Positions 9,307 to 19,229 of a stretch of 64,000 nucleotides of DNA are shown here, one piece after another. Each line of letters begins with the position of its first letter. Within the stretch, counting starts at the first letter, position 1. The notes beneath the pieces were generated by a model that saw nothing but the letters and a program-made list of their open reading frames with translations, had not been told where the DNA came from and made no database searches. The position numbers were made by a program, and so were the translations under genes. Source of the DNA: Mediterraneibacter glycyrrhizinilyticus (lineage in GTDB: Bacteria; Bacillota; Clostridia; Lachnospirales; Lachnospiraceae); contig NZ_JACJLR010000007.1 of NCBI RefSeq assembly GCF_016902345.1, positions 35,281-99,280 on the forward strand, given 5' to 3'.

Positions 9307-9579
9307 CTAGTTGATAGCATCCTTTAAAGCTTTTCCTGCTTTGAACTTTGGAGCTTTGCAGGCTGCGATCTTCATTGTTTTTCCTGTCTGAGGATTTCTT
9401 CCCTCTCTTGCTGCTCTCTCGCTCACTTCGAATGTACCGAATCCAACGAGCTGAACTTTCTCCCCTGCTTTCAGTTGCTCTGTAATAACGTCAACAAAAG
9501 CCTTCAGAGCTTTTTCCGCATCTTTCTTAGAAATTTCTGCCTGCTCAGCTACTGCTGCTACTAATTCTGTTTTGTTCAT
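9307..9579 (-). CDS. hup: HU family DNA-binding protein
   Basis: HU is a small histone-like protein that bends and compacts DNA. The 90-residue product begins [27 protein letters not shown] and contains the family signature [21 protein letters not shown]. The frame is open 27 codons upstream, but the ATG used is preceded by AGGAGG at ideal spacing. A strong sigma-A promoter lies about 100 bp upstream and a terminator downstream, so the gene is probably a highly expressed single unit. Confidence 0.97.
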   Translation of the reverse strand: MNKTELVAAVAEQAEISKKDAEKALKAFVDVITEQLKAGEKVQLVGFGTFEVSERAAREGRNPQTGKTMKIAACKAPKFKAGKALKDAIN

Positions 9580-9678
9580 GGATAGTTTCCTCCTCTTAAT
9601 TGTATCGGCATACAATCTATTTCTTATTTTCCAAAGGCACCCATTTTCCTGCGTCCACATGGTTTGCCCTTATGTATT

Positions 9679-9707
9679 GTTATAACGGTTTCATAGGGGT
9701 TTGTCAA
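9679..9707 (-). promoter_or_regulatory. Sigma-A promoter of hup
   Basis: On the minus strand TTGACA (9707-9702) is followed after exactly 17 bp by TATAAC (9684-9679). It is the best -35/-10 pair upstream of hup and predicts a leader of about 95 nt. The rest of the gap between hup and the CotS-like gene shows nothing else. Confidence 0.85.
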
Positions 9708-9845
9708 GCAGTTTCCCGCTTTTTCTGCGTTCTCAGAAGGTTACAGTCTGTACTGCAGAAAAGCGCGGAAAAATGCGGCGTCACGCCTGCATCTAAGATG
9801 TCTTTTCTGTCCCCTGTATACGAGTCGTTCCCGCAGCCTTCTGCC

Positions 9846-10868
9846 TCACACTCCGGTCTCATTCCCGAGATCCACAGAAAAAACAGTTTCCAAAAATGCG
9901 CTCTTCTCTTCTGTCTGCCGAATTGCCGTCTGCAGTTTCTCCACACTCTTCTCAGGCAGCCACGCCTTGTTGGAGCGGGCATAACTGCTCGCCGTTTTCC
10001 AGAATTTTTCCGGATAGGCAAGATACAGGGCGATATAGTCCTTTTCCAGCTTGCTCATATATCTTACTGTTTCATATGCACCAAGGATTTCTCTGCCAAG
10101 ATTTTGTTTCCAATGATACTTTTCCATAACTTTTCGCAGGAAATAGCACAGATCTAACACCTGGATATCTATCCTTGCACGTTCAAAATTCGCAACAGCA
10201 GTTCCCTGGGGGAGCATGATAAGATTATGGTAGTTGTAGTCCCCGTGCACCATCTGTTTTTCCTTTACGCTCCGTCGAAACAGCTCCCCGCATCCCGATT
10301 CTTCCATGCGCCGTGTTACACGCTCTGCGATCGCATACATTTTTTCAAAATTTTCCAGATAGAGAGATTCAAACTCGTTCTTCGCGACTCTCCCACGGAT
10401 AAACGAGCGCACTTTCTTCATCTCTCTGTTGTGCCGCCGCATTTCCTCCAACGGGGTCCGCTCTGCAGCCGGACATGTGATCCTTTCGCTTCCGGCCGGC
10501 ACGCTCCAGTGCAGTTCTCTGTGCAGCCCAGCCAGCGTCTCCGCAGCACCTACAATCTCGGCCTCTCTCTTCATATCGCATTCTCTGCCCGCAAACCATT
10601 TCTTGAGCATATATTTCCTGCCCTCCCGGGAGGAGACGACCAGAGCGCCGTCCCTGGAAAACACCGGAGTATCGACCTTCAGATTTTTCTCTGACTCCAG
10701 CCGGCTCAGAATAATATACATGATGGCAGCGCGTTTTTCAGAGACCCTGGTCTCTTTCAGGATCATCACGCCCTCGCTCGTATCGCAAAAAAACGCACCC
10801 CTTATTTTTCGGGTGCCTTTTACCTCCATATCATACTGTTCTAATACTTCCAGTTCATACTCTCTCAT
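9846..10868 (-). CDS. CotS-like spore coat kinase-fold protein
   Basis: This 340-residue protein has the aminoglycoside/choline phosphotransferase fold of the CotS/YutH/YsxE coat-associated family. The catalytic loop is MVHGDYNYHNLIM (H208, D210, N214) and a later metal-site aspartate lies in IDIQVLDLCYFLR. An invariant-type lysine is present in MILKETR (K38). The frame is open 47 codons upstream through a hairpin region; the ATG chosen follows AGGGGG. A terminator ends just before the ribosome site. A role in the spore coat is inferred from family and organism; the substrate is unknown. Confidence 0.8.
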   Translation of the reverse strand: MREYELEVLEQYDMEVKGTRKIRGAFFCDTSEGVMILKETRVSEKRAAIMYIILSRLESEKNLKVDTPVFSRDGALVVSSREGRKYMLKKWFAGRECDMKREAEIVGAAETLAGLHRELHWSVPAGSERITCPAAERTPLEEMRRHNREMKKVRSFIRGRVAKNEFESLYLENFEKMYAIAERVTRRMEESGCGELFRRSVKEKQMVHGDYNYHNLIMLPQGTAVANFERARIDIQVLDLCYFLRKVMEKYHWKQNLGREILGAYETVRYMSKLEKDYIALYLAYPEKFWKTASSYARSNKAWLPEKSVEKLQTAIRQTEEKSAFLETVFSVDLGNETGV

Positions 10869-10888
10869 GGCTGCCCCCTGTCTCTGCG

Positions 10889-10914
10889 AAAAAGGAACGG
10901 ACGCCCGGCGTCCG
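10889..10914 (-). terminator. Intrinsic terminator after cca
   Basis: The stem CGGACGC / GCGTCCG with a 3-base loop is followed on the minus strand by TTCCTTTTT. A second stem without T-run (GAACGCAGCC and complement, 10933-10960) precedes it. Both lie between the cca stop and the CotS-like start. Confidence 0.75.
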
Positions 10915-10998
10915 CCCCGCTGCTTTCCCATGAACGCAGCCATCTGTGAGGCTGCGTTCAGGTTCTTTCTAATGTATGACAGAGACAACCTGAGTATG

Positions 10999-12333
10999 CT
11001 ATATACCAAGCTTTTCTTTTACATATCCGCACAAAATTTCTTTCGTGTTGCGCGCCGGATCATCGATCACATATTCCAGAAGCTCACTCAGCATGCTCCC
11101 GATCTCCCGGCCGGGTTTCATCCCGAGTTCCATCAGCTCTCTTCCTCCCACTGCAAGCTGGCGCAGGGTCACGCACTCCCCATTCTGCAGAACTTCCCTG
11201 TAAATCCGCCGCATTTCTATGATATTTTCTATCTTTGCCCTCCTTTTATACGGACTCTGTGCTTTTACATCCGCCATCCTCACTGCGAGATAATAAGGAA
11301 ACAGCTCCACTCCGATCCGGTTCATGGCTCTGCGCACATTCTGCGGAGTGGCCTCGATCCGGTAATCATGATAGCAGACCAGTCTTGTGACCGTCTTTAT
11401 GGTATCATTGTCAAACTTGAGCCTGCGCATGATCTTTCTGGCGGTCTCCTCACTGACCAGGGCATGTCCTTTAAAATGATCCCGCCCCTCTTCATCTGTA
11501 GTCTTCATCGCCGGTTTCCCCATATCATGGAACAGCATGGTGAGACGCAGGATCTTGTCCCGCTTGATATTTTTCAGCGCATGGAGCGTGTGGTCCGCCA
11601 CATCATATTTGTGATGAGGTGTGTTCTGCATAACGCCGACCATGGCATCCCACTCCGGAAGGATAACCTTTGTGATCCCAAGCACATACGCATCCTGGAT
11701 CCGCTCCGGATGGGCAGATATAAGAAGCTTCACCAGTTCAGTCCGAATCCGCTCCGCACTGATGTTTTTCAGCGTCGGCGCCAGTTTTCTCACCGCTGCA
11801 GCCGTATTCTTCTCGATCGGAAAATTAAGCTGCGCCGAGAAGCGGACCGCCCGCAGGATGCGCAGGGCATCCTCAGAAAACCGCTCTTCCGGATTCCCCA
11901 CGCAGCGGATCCGGTGCCGGTTCAGATCCTTCATCCCGCCAAACACATCCACCAGCCGAACTTCATCATTATATGCCATCGCATTGATGGTAAAGTCCCG
12001 GCGCCGCAAATCCTCCTCAAGTCGGTTCGTAAAACGTACCTCCTTCGGGTGGCGGCTGTCCTCATACGCTCCGTCGATACGGTATGTCGTCACCTCAAAG
12101 CTGTCCTTTCCCAGAAGAACAGTGACCGTGCCGTGTTCAATCCCTGTATCCACTGTCTTTCGGAACAGTTTCTTTATCTCCTCCGGCTTTGCCGATGTGG
12201 TGATATCCCAGTCCTCCGGGCGCCGCGCCAGAATAGAATCCCTGACGCAGCCGCCTACCGCGAAAGCCTCGTAGCCATGGAGCTGCAGGTTATTGATGAT
12301 CATCAATACCTTCCTTGGCAGTTCTATCTTCAT
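10999..12333 (-). CDS. cca: CCA tRNA nucleotidyltransferase
   Basis: The enzyme adds or repairs the 3' CCA end of tRNAs. It is a class II nucleotidyltransferase: GGCVRD (27-32) and the DxD metal pair in DWD (41-43) form the head, followed by RRDFTINAMAYN and the neck motif RILRAVRFSAQL. A C-terminal HD domain is present (DHTLHAL, FHDMGKP), so it is the larger HD-containing type. The 444-residue length fits. The ATG follows AAGGGG. It overlaps the 3' end of the YhaN-like gene by 44 bp, so the two are probably coupled. Confidence 0.96.
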   Translation of the reverse strand: MKIELPRKVLMIINNLQLHGYEAFAVGGCVRDSILARRPEDWDITTSAKPEEIKKLFRKTVDTGIEHGTVTVLLGKDSFEVTTYRIDGAYEDSRHPKEVRFTNRLEEDLRRRDFTINAMAYNDEVRLVDVFGGMKDLNRHRIRCVGNPEERFSEDALRILRAVRFSAQLNFPIEKNTAAAVRKLAPTLKNISAERIRTELVKLLISAHPERIQDAYVLGITKVILPEWDAMVGVMQNTPHHKYDVADHTLHALKNIKRDKILRLTMLFHDMGKPAMKTTDEEGRDHFKGHALVSEETARKIMRRLKFDNDTIKTVTRLVCYHDYRIEATPQNVRRAMNRIGVELFPYYLAVRMADVKAQSPYKRRAKIENIIEMRRIYREVLQNGECVTLRQLAVGGRELMELGMKPGREIGSMLSELLEYVIDDPARNTKEILCGYVKEKLGI

Positions 12334-13945
12334 GTAACATTTCCCCTTCTCTTCTTTGACAGGTAAATATTATAACCTGTCTGTCCTGTCTGCTCAACCA
12401 TTTTAGCGCAGATTCCAGCCTTTTGTCATCATAAAATGCAAATGTGTCATCCAGGATCACCGGCATGGGTTCCTCCTGGAGAAGTTCTGCCGCTGCCATG
12501 CGGATCGAAAAATAGATCTGTTCCAGTGTTCCCCGGCTGAGCTGTTCCGCCCTGACACGCCGTTCTCCATCCCAGACTGTGATCTCGAGCTTCTCATCAG
12601 CATCGATCCCCCGGTATTTTCCCTCTGTAAGTTCCACAAAAATCTCAGAAGCGCGCCGGTTCAGAAAAGAGGAGGTCTGCTGACCCAGTTTCCCAGCAGC
12701 CGACCGTATCTTTTCCTCCGCAAGGAGGATCGCCTGCCGCCTCTTCAGCAGACTTTTCTCCCGGCCGCTTTGCTGAACATCTTCCTCTTCCTCCCTGAGA
12801 TTCTCCAGGCGGATCTGCTTCTCTTTCCATTCCGCGCGGATCCTGGAGAGCTCCCAGCGAAGCTGTTCCCGTTCTTTCCGGTACATTTCCAGGCGGTGTT
12901 CCTGTTCCTCTGCGTCCCCGGTATCAGAAACACTTTCTTCTGACTCCGCCACATTTCCATTCTTTCTCCTCAGCCCGGCTGTCAGAAGAACTGCTCCGGT
13001 GAGGAGCACCAGCACAGAAAGGATGCGGACCACCAGAGGGATCACACTTCCGGCCCCCTGCCCCGGCCCCTGCATGAACTGCGCGCCCAGTACCCCGAAG
13101 ATCCCGATCAGCAGGCAGGCTGCTCCCGGCAGAAAGCTTTTCCGCGGCGGAATATCCCCTGCCTGTTTTTCCGCGTTCCCGCCTGGCGCATTCTTGCCTG
13201 ACACGGATCTGTTTCTCCTTCGAGCCTGTTCTGCCTGCCTGCGCTTTGCGTCCTTTTCTGCCTTCTCTGCGGCGGAACGCTTTTCTGCGAATTCTCTTTT
13301 CAGTTTCTCCATATCCCGCTCCAGGTATCCGCACTCCTGGAAAAGGGCGCGCCGCTTCTCTTCCTGCTTCTGCTGTTCTGCTTTCAGGTCGCTCTCCACT
13401 TCCCTGCGACGCTCCCTCAGTTCTGTGACCGCGCCGTTCAGATCGATCTCTCCACCGCCGGTCTCATAATAATTTGCAGCATAGTTTTTCAGGGTTTCAG
13501 ACAGTTCCTGTCCCGGTCTCGCCATAAGCTGTCCCACAGACACCGTACTGTCAAACTCTGCCTGAGTGATCCCTCCCAGCAGCATGTTCAGATCGCCATC
13601 TTCCACAGACAGTTCTTCCCCGTCATCCTCGCAGACAAGAGATGCATGTTTTGAAATCCGGTCAAAACTCCGCTCCAGACGGAAATTTCTCCCGCCACAC
13701 TCAAAGCGCATCACCCCTGCATAGTAGTTCGGATTCTCCCAGGGCTCAAACCGGCTGAACGCGTCCTTCCCCGCAGCACGCCCCCTGCCCCGCTCCAGTC
13801 CGAAGAACATGGCCCGGATAAATGCGTGGAGGGTGGACTTTCCAAACTCATTTTCCCCATATATGACATGTATTCCGTCCCGTATATAAAAATGTTTTTC
13901 CGAAAATTTCCCGAAGTTCTTCAGGTACAGTTCCCTGATTCTCAT
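12290..13945 (-). CDS. YhaN-like SMC/Rad50-type ATPase with central membrane hairpin
   Basis: This 551-residue protein is a Rad50/SbcC-related ATPase. Walker A is GENEFGKST (30-38). Two coiled-coil arms (about 165-250 and 345-420) flank a basic stretch and two predicted membrane segments (about 272-292 and 305-325). The C-terminus carries the ABC signature LSRGTLEQIYFSIR and Walker B PVILDDTF. Bacillus YhaN has the same layout but is nearly twice as long. The stop overlaps cca, and its ATG overlaps the stop of the nuclease gene by 4 bp. The pair probably acts in DNA end processing near the membrane; this is inferred from the YhaN/YhaO precedent. Confidence 0.88.
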   Translation of the reverse strand: MRIRELYLKNFGKFSEKHFYIRDGIHVIYGENEFGKSTLHAFIRAMFFGLERGRGRAAGKDAFSRFEPWENPNYYAGVMRFECGGRNFRLERSFDRISKHASLVCEDDGEELSVEDGDLNMLLGGITQAEFDSTVSVGQLMARPGQELSETLKNYAANYYETGGGEIDLNGAVTELRERRREVESDLKAEQQKQEEKRRALFQECGYLERDMEKLKREFAEKRSAAEKAEKDAKRRQAEQARRRNRSVSGKNAPGGNAEKQAGDIPPRKSFLPGAACLLIGIFGVLGAQFMQGPGQGAGSVIPLVVRILSVLVLLTGAVLLTAGLRRKNGNVAESEESVSDTGDAEEQEHRLEMYRKEREQLRWELSRIRAEWKEKQIRLENLREEEEDVQQSGREKSLLKRRQAILLAEEKIRSAAGKLGQQTSSFLNRRASEIFVELTEGKYRGIDADEKLEITVWDGERRVRAEQLSRGTLEQIYFSIRMAAAELLQEEPMPVILDDTFAFYDDKRLESALKWLSRQDRQVIIFTCQRREGEMLHEDRTAKEGIDDHQ

Positions 13946-15003
13946 ATCTGACTCCCCTTATGATTCAGAAGGGCCTCCAGCCCCTCACAAAGCGCCTGCT
14001 CCTCCAGACTGCCCTCGTCATACTCCCCGAACTCCCCGATAAACCTTCCGATCAGGTTCCCGGAATTCTCCCGCTTCAGACGTTCAAGATCGTACTTTCT
14101 GCGGGTCTCATCCACGATCTCCAGGATATTTCCCACGTCGTCCATCCTGCCGGCATCCAGAACAACATCCTCTCCCCGCACTCCGGTTAAAGTGATCTTG
14201 AAAATATTTTTATTGTTATATTCACTTTTTAATTTACAAATCTTTTTTCGAACACTCCCAGCCGTGTCCTCCTCATCCACCTGGACCTGCAGATGAATAT
14301 ACTCTCTTTGAGCAAATGGGACCCAGCGTGTCCGCACTCCTCTGTCTGTGATCTCCCCGCTCACAAAGCCATGAGCTCCCGTGTCGTTCTGATCGATGGA
14401 CTCCAGCGCTCCTGCATAGATGATCCGGTCTTTCTCCAGCACCTGAGGCTTATGGATATGTCCCAGCGCGATATAGTCGAACCCGCTTTTTCCCAGCGCC
14501 TTCCGGTCGATCGGGATATGTTTCTCGTCGCCTCCGTGGGCGAGAAGGATCTCATACCTCCGGACACCCCCGGCACTGCATCGGTCATAGAGCGGTTCCC
14601 GGATCTCCCTGCTGTGATAGCTGAGACCGTAGACGCAGGTCTGAAACTCCGGGAATTCCACACAACTCATCCTGCTTTCAAAGAGGGGGTGTACATTCTC
14701 CGCCCACTGAAATGTTCGGTAATGGGAATCCTTCCTGATATGATCATGATTCCCCGCGATCAGAACAACCTGCGTATGGGTCAGTTCGGAGAACAGGTAG
14801 TTCACTTCTTTCAGTTCCCGCAGGAGCGGCTGCCGGTGAAACAAGTCTCCTGCGATCAGAAGAAGATCTGTCCGCTCCTGCTCGCATATCTCCAGAACCC
14901 GCTCCAGCGTCCCCCACAGTTCTCCCGGTCTCTCCTCACTGTATGCACTCCCCGCATCCGGTTCCGCCCCCAGATGCACGTCTGCTATATGGATAAATCT
15001 CAT
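13942..15003 (-). CDS. SbcD/YhaO-like DNA repair exonuclease (metallophosphoesterase)
   Basis: This 353-residue calcineurin-like phosphoesterase is related to Mre11/SbcD. Metal-binding motifs are in order: DVHLG (8-12), GDLFH (near 52), GNHDHIRK (near 84), LAHGG and ALGHIHKPQ. The ATG follows AGGGGAGA. The 4-bp ATGA overlap with the ATPase gene indicates translational coupling and a Mre11-Rad50 type complex. Context and order match yhaO-yhaN. It is co-directional with asnS, 217 bp away; no clear terminator was found in that gap. Confidence 0.92.
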   Translation of the reverse strand: MRFIHIADVHLGAEPDAGSAYSEERPGELWGTLERVLEICEQERTDLLLIAGDLFHRQPLLRELKEVNYLFSELTHTQVVLIAGNHDHIRKDSHYRTFQWAENVHPLFESRMSCVEFPEFQTCVYGLSYHSREIREPLYDRCSAGGVRRYEILLAHGGDEKHIPIDRKALGKSGFDYIALGHIHKPQVLEKDRIIYAGALESIDQNDTGAHGFVSGEITDRGVRTRWVPFAQREYIHLQVQVDEEDTAGSVRKKICKLKSEYNNKNIFKITLTGVRGEDVVLDAGRMDDVGNILEIVDETRRKYDLERLKRENSGNLIGRFIGEFGEYDEGSLEEQALCEGLEALLNHKGSQI

Positions 15004-15182
15004 CCTGTCTCCCCTTTCCGTCTCCCCCTCCCGGGCAGGCTTTCAGCCGCCCGGCATCCGCAAAAGGGCGCGGCACTTTCGCTGCCTCGCCCTCCTGTTT
15101 TAAATATGCCTGTTTCTTTCTATGTGCCATCCCGCCTTCTGCTTCCGGTCCGCACAGTCCGCGATCCGGTTACTGTCTGCGG

Positions 15183-15245
15183 TCGTTTACAGTTCGCAGT
15201 TCTGTACTTTCTCCGATCGTCTACAGTTCACAGTTGTTCACTGTT
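15183..15245. repeat. Degenerate direct repeat overlapping the asnS 3' end
   Basis: Two diverged copies of a ~30-base unit containing TCGTyTACAGTTCrCAGTT lie in tandem, the right one covering the asnS stop codon. The copy outside the gene looks like a duplicate of the last codons of asnS. Nothing else is seen in the 217-bp gap. Confidence 0.45.
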
Positions 15246-16612
15246 CTCGGGAACGGGATCACGTCGCGGATATTGGACATTCCGGTCAGGTACATCACGC
15301 ATCGCTCGAACCCAAGGCCAAATCCCGCATGTCTTGTAGAACCGTATTTTCTCAGATCCAGATAAAAGCCGTAGTCCTCTTCTTTGAGCCCCAGTTCCTT
15401 CATCCGGTTCAGAAGCTTATCATAGTCATCCTCTCTCTGGCTTCCTCCGATGATCTCGCCGATTCCCGGGACAAGGCAGTCAACTGCCGCCACGGTCTTT
15501 CCGTCATCATTCTGTTTCATATAGAACGCTTTGATTTCCTTCGGATAATCTGTCACAAACACCGGTCTCTTGTAAACCTGCTCGGTCAGATAGCGCTCAT
15601 GCTCTGTCTGAAGATCACATCCCCAGGAGACCTTGTACTCGAACTTGTCATTATTCTTTGACAGGATATCGATCGCCTCCGTGTATGTCACCCGCGCAAA
15701 GTCTGAGTTCACCACGTTGTGGAGCCTGTCCAGAAGTCCCTTGTCCACGAAGGAGTTGAAGAAGTTCATCTCCTCCGGCGCATTCTCAAGCACGTAGTTG
15801 ATAATATATTTCAGCATCGCCTCTGCCAGTTCCATGTTGTCGTCCAGATCCGCAAATGCGATCTCCGGCTCGATCATCCAGAACTCTGCGGCATGTCTCG
15901 TTGTATTGGAGTTCTCTGCGCGGAAAGTCGGTCCAAAGGTATAGATGCTGCGGAATGCCTGCGCGTAAGTCTCCCCGTTGAGCTGTCCGCTGACGGTCAG
16001 GCTGGTCTCTTTTCCAAAGAAATCCTTTGTGTAATCCACAGTTCCGTCCTCGTTCTTCGGAACATTTTCCATATCCAGAGTGGTCACCCGGAACATCTCT
16101 CCGGCGCCCTCGCAGTCGCTCCCCGTAATCAGCGGCGTGTGTACATAGACAAAACCTCTCTCCTGGAAGAACTTGTGGATTGCATAAGCTGCCAGCGAGC
16201 GCACGCGGAACACTGCCTGAAAGGTATTTGTCCTCGGGCGCAGATGGGAGATCGTCCTGAGATATTCAAAACTGTGGCGTTTCTTCTGAAGCGGATAATC
16301 CGGAGCGGAAGCCCCCTCTACCAGGACTTCATCGGCCTGGATCTCAAAGGGCTGCTTTGCCTGAGGCGTCGCCACCAGAGTTCCCGTCACGACGATCGCC
16401 GCCCCCACGTTCAGCTTTGAGACCTCTGCGAAATTCTCCATCTTATCATGATACACGATCTGAAGTGTCTGGAAATAAGATCCGTCGTTCATAACGATGA
16501 ATCCAAATGTCTTGGAGTCGCGGATGCTCCGGATCCAGCCCCCAACTGTCACCTTTTTATCCAGATAATCCTCTCTGTTTTTAAATAATTCACGAATCGT
16601 TGTCAGTTCCAT
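15221..16612 (-). CDS. asnS: Asparaginyl-tRNA synthetase
   Basis: This class IIb synthetase charges tRNA-Asn with asparagine. The N-terminal OB-fold ([24 protein letters not shown], about 21-44) binds the anticodon. The catalytic domain has motif 2 [21 protein letters not shown] and motif 3 [15 protein letters not shown] near the end. The 463-residue length is typical. The ATG is preceded by AAAGGAG. A promoter with TATAAT lies about 75 bp upstream. No T-box leader features (specifier loop or T-box bulge sequence) were recognised. Confidence 0.96.
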   Translation of the reverse strand: MELTTIRELFKNREDYLDKKVTVGGWIRSIRDSKTFGFIVMNDGSYFQTLQIVYHDKMENFAEVSKLNVGAAIVVTGTLVATPQAKQPFEIQADEVLVEGASAPDYPLQKKRHSFEYLRTISHLRPRTNTFQAVFRVRSLAAYAIHKFFQERGFVYVHTPLITGSDCEGAGEMFRVTTLDMENVPKNEDGTVDYTKDFFGKETSLTVSGQLNGETYAQAFRSIYTFGPTFRAENSNTTRHAAEFWMIEPEIAFADLDDNMELAEAMLKYIINYVLENAPEEMNFFNSFVDKGLLDRLHNVVNSDFARVTYTEAIDILSKNNDKFEYKVSWGCDLQTEHERYLTEQVYKRPVFVTDYPKEIKAFYMKQNDDGKTVAAVDCLVPGIGEIIGGSQREDDYDKLLNRMKELGLKEEDYGFYLDLRKYGSTRHAGFGLGFERCVMYLTGMSNIRDVIPFPRTVNNCEL

Positions 16613-16685
16613 ACCAAAAAAAACTCCTTTGATGATTATTCCTTACAGGCAGGACGCACATACCTGTCCTGCCGCCAATATTAGT

Positions 16686-16714
16686 ATTATACCACCAAGC
16701 ACCGGAGCCGTAAA
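16686..16714 (-). promoter_or_regulatory. Probable sigma-A promoter of asnS
   Basis: Minus-strand TTTACG (16714-16709), 17-bp spacer, TATAAT (16691-16686). A small stem (GGCAGGAC and its complement) lies in the leader between here and asnS. The remaining ~350-bp gap to the surface-protein gene holds only this promoter and the terminator at 16865-16906. Confidence 0.65.
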
Positions 16715-16864
16715 CAAAAACCGACAGGGCAGAGGGAATTCCCCGCTCTTTTCAGCTGATACTCCCTGCGCTGTCTTATCGGGATTTTTTTGTATTCCTG
16801 CAGGAATGCTTTATATCTTCGGTCATTTTCTCTCAACAGGAAGTCGTTCCGTTTCGGACCGCTC

Positions 16865-16906
16865 AAAAGGGACCGGCGCGCAGAACGCTTTCTGCGCGCC
16901 GGTCCC
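16865..16906 (-). terminator. Strong terminator after the surface-protein gene
   Basis: A perfect 17-bp stem (GGGACCGGCGCGCAGAA and complement) with a 4-base loop is followed on the minus strand by CTTTTGAGC. It lies 55 bp after the surface-protein stop and isolates it from asnS. Confidence 0.8.
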
Positions 16907-16961
16907 AGGTTATCCCCTCCTTATCTCTTATGCTTTTTCCTATGTTTTTCTTATCTCTTTC

Positions 16962-19139
16962 TCATGCCTTTCTGCGTTTTCTCACTACCGCACCTGCGAT
17001 CCCCGCAGCGCCTGCCGCTGCAGCCAGGAGAAGCAGATACTGGATGCTCTGTGTCTCATCCCCCGTCTTCACCGCCAGCTTCCCTGTCTCCGTGGCTTTG
17101 AGTTGAACAGATTTGATATCGTCCTTTCCATCAGATACCCATTTCCCGTTTTTATAGGTCTGGCGGTCAAATGCGACCTTAATGGTATAAGTACCGCTCT
17201 TTGCCGCTTTCACAGTCGCCGTGTAGGGCGCCTTCTTCCACGTTCCCTCAGACAGCCCCTGCCATTTGACCGGAACATATCTCACGTCGCCGTCGATCGG
17301 ATCTTTGATCTCCATCCCTCCGCCCACTGCGGTAAAGGTTATGTTTTTATTTACCTTGATGATCTGGCCATTCTTGATACCCATGATCTTGTTCGCGCTG
17401 GTGTCGGTCTCGATCGGATTTCTCAGAGTGGATACCTTAAGCGGCTGGCTTGCCTCACTTGCCGCAGCGGTCTGGGTCTCTTTTATCCTTGTGACGATCT
17501 CATATGCCTTCTCTGCTTTCAGGTTCTCAAATCTGCCGCCATCCTGCCATGTCTTCCCGCCATCGATGGAGTATTCCTGGCCGTTTCTTTTCTCCACCTC
17601 CAAAACGGTCTGGCTTCTGCTTTTCAACTTCGGAGCCTCCGGCGCCGCCGTCGGAGTTTTCCGGGTCGTGACCACCAGTGCCTCGCTCACAATGCTCTCC
17701 TTATAGTCCTCTGTCTCGGGAGTCTTTGTCACGATGCGATATTCCGTATTTGGTGTCAGTTTTTCAAAAACTCCGCCGCTCTGCCAGGTCAGATCCTCCG
17801 GCATCGTGCTTCCCTTATAGATCGCATACAGCTGACCCCTCACCGCTTTCACTTCAATCCTTGTGTCACTGCCGGAAACCAGTTCCGGTCTGCTCAGCGC
17901 CGGTGCCTCATGCTTCTGTGTGGATACGGACAGCGCTTCACTGATCTCTCCGGGCATCTGATCCTCCGTCCCGGCAGTTCGGACAACGATCGAATATTCC
18001 GTCCCGGCTTTCAGCCCTCCGAATACAGGAGAGGACTGCCAGTTCCACTGCTGATCCGACGCGGCTTCGCCTTCACAGATCGCGTATTCCAATCCTTCAG
18101 CTGCCACCACTTCGATCTCATCCACTCCGGCGGATTTCAGTTTCGGCGCCTCCGGCACCCCGGCTCCGGCCTTCATCGTCCTTACTGTCAGGGGCTCACT
18201 CACAGGAGTGTCCTCCCCTTCGCCCGCCGCTCTCGTCTCAATCACATATTCTGTATCCGGGGAGAGACCTTCGAATCTGCCACTCTCCTGCCAATCCTTC
18301 TGATCGATCCTGTACTCCTGACCTTCAACTGCCTCCACTTCAAGGATCGTATCTGTGCGGTTTACAAGTTTTGGTACTTCCGGTCGGATCTCCGGCTCAA
18401 CCGGCTCAACTGGCTCGGTGCCAGGTTCGCCCGTTTCTGTCTCCGGTTCTTCTGACTGGGTATCCGGTTCGCCCGTTTCTGTCTCCGCTTCTTCCGGCTG
18501 AGGTTCCGGCGCTTCCTCTGTCATCACAACAAGGATTTCCCCCGGGGTGCCTGCCGGGATCCCTTCCGAAGCTGCAGCCCTGGAAACGATACTGTATTTT
18601 GTCCCCGGCGCCAGCTCTGTAAATGTGATACTGCTTTCTCCGCTCTTCCACTGTGCATCTCCGGGAAGCACATCTCCTGTGTAGATCGCGTACTCCTGTC
18701 CCCGGACCGCCTGGACCGTGATGCTTGTACTGTCTTTGGACACCAGGACCGGGAGAATCCCAGGTTCTCTGATAACCACAGTTTCAGAATATAGGGTCTC
18801 GCCGTCCAGGCTCACTTTACAGCGATATCCGGTTCCACTCAGATCTGCTGCTGTGACTTTGTGCTCGTATCTGGCCTTATCAGCTCCCGGTATGTCTGTC
18901 CAGGAGCAGACCGGTTCTGTATCCTCCCCAGTCTTCTGCAAAACGCCCTGCTGCCATTGATAGGTAACATTGTCCGACGGCTCTGCCGCCACCTCAAACA
19001 CCACTGTACTTCCTTCCGCGGAAGCTGCGTCTTCCGGCTGCCCGGTGATCGAAAATCCGGCCGCGCTTACTGTAGTACACATTCCCAGCGCCATGATCCC
19101 GGTCAGCAGCCATGCCATGATCTTTCTTGCTTTACTCAT
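16962..19139 (-). CDS. Repeat-rich cell-surface protein with Ig-like domain and sorting-like C-terminus
   Basis: This is a secreted, wall- or membrane-anchored protein of about 725 residues. A signal peptide (MSKARKIMAWLLTGIMALG..., cleavage near VSAAG) is followed by an Ig-like domain, then five divergent repeats of about 75 residues with the pattern ExxxGQEYxI...W......F..L.P.TEY.I..R. After repeat 1 comes a Glu/Pro/Thr linker with EETETGEP-like repeats. The C-terminus has TGDETQ, a hydrophobic helix and the basic tail RKRRKA, like a sortase substrate but without canonical LPxTG (KLAVKTGD instead). The ATG used follows AAAGGAGGGAG; upstream Mets are less good. It has its own promoter and terminator. 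Ligand unknown. Confidence 0.8.
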   Translation of the reverse strand: MSKARKIMAWLLTGIMALGMCTTVSAAGFSITGQPEDAASAEGSTVVFEVAAEPSDNVTYQWQQGVLQKTGEDTEPVCSWTDIPGADKARYEHKVTAADLSGTGYRCKVSLDGETLYSETVVIREPGILPVLVSKDSTSITVQAVRGQEYAIYTGDVLPGDAQWKSGESSITFTELAPGTKYSIVSRAAASEGIPAGTPGEILVVMTEEAPEPQPEEAETETGEPDTQSEEPETETGEPGTEPVEPVEPEIRPEVPKLVNRTDTILEVEAVEGQEYRIDQKDWQESGRFEGLSPDTEYVIETRAAGEGEDTPVSEPLTVRTMKAGAGVPEAPKLKSAGVDEIEVVAAEGLEYAICEGEAASDQQWNWQSSPVFGGLKAGTEYSIVVRTAGTEDQMPGEISEALSVSTQKHEAPALSRPELVSGSDTRIEVKAVRGQLYAIYKGSTMPEDLTWQSGGVFEKLTPNTEYRIVTKTPETEDYKESIVSEALVVTTRKTPTAAPEAPKLKSRSQTVLEVEKRNGQEYSIDGGKTWQDGGRFENLKAEKAYEIVTRIKETQTAAASEASQPLKVSTLRNPIETDTSANKIMGIKNGQIIKVNKNITFTAVGGGMEIKDPIDGDVRYVPVKWQGLSEGTWKKAPYTATVKAAKSGTYTIKVAFDRQTYKNGKWVSDGKDDIKSVQLKATETGKLAVKTGDETQSIQYLLLLAAAAGAAGIAGAVVRKRRKA

Positions 19140-19229
19140 ACTGCTCCCTCCTTTCATTGACAAATATCTTTTATTACATATTTATATTTTCAGATTATTT
19201 ATTATTTTTGTATTTATTTTCTTACTTTT

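Noticed and set aside
10429..12366. Long plus-strand open frame (645 codons) opposite cca and the CotS-like gene
   Set aside because: It runs antisense to two well-supported genes, has no ribosome site or recognisable domain, and its composition is that of a reverse-strand shadow.
16613..16860. Possible T-box leader upstream of asnS
   Set aside because: No T-box core sequence, specifier loop or antiterminator was recognised; only a promoter and a small stem are present.
16629..18455. Long plus-strand open frame opposite the surface-protein gene
   Set aside because: It is antisense to a gene with signal peptide, repeats, promoter and terminator, and crosses the terminator hairpin.
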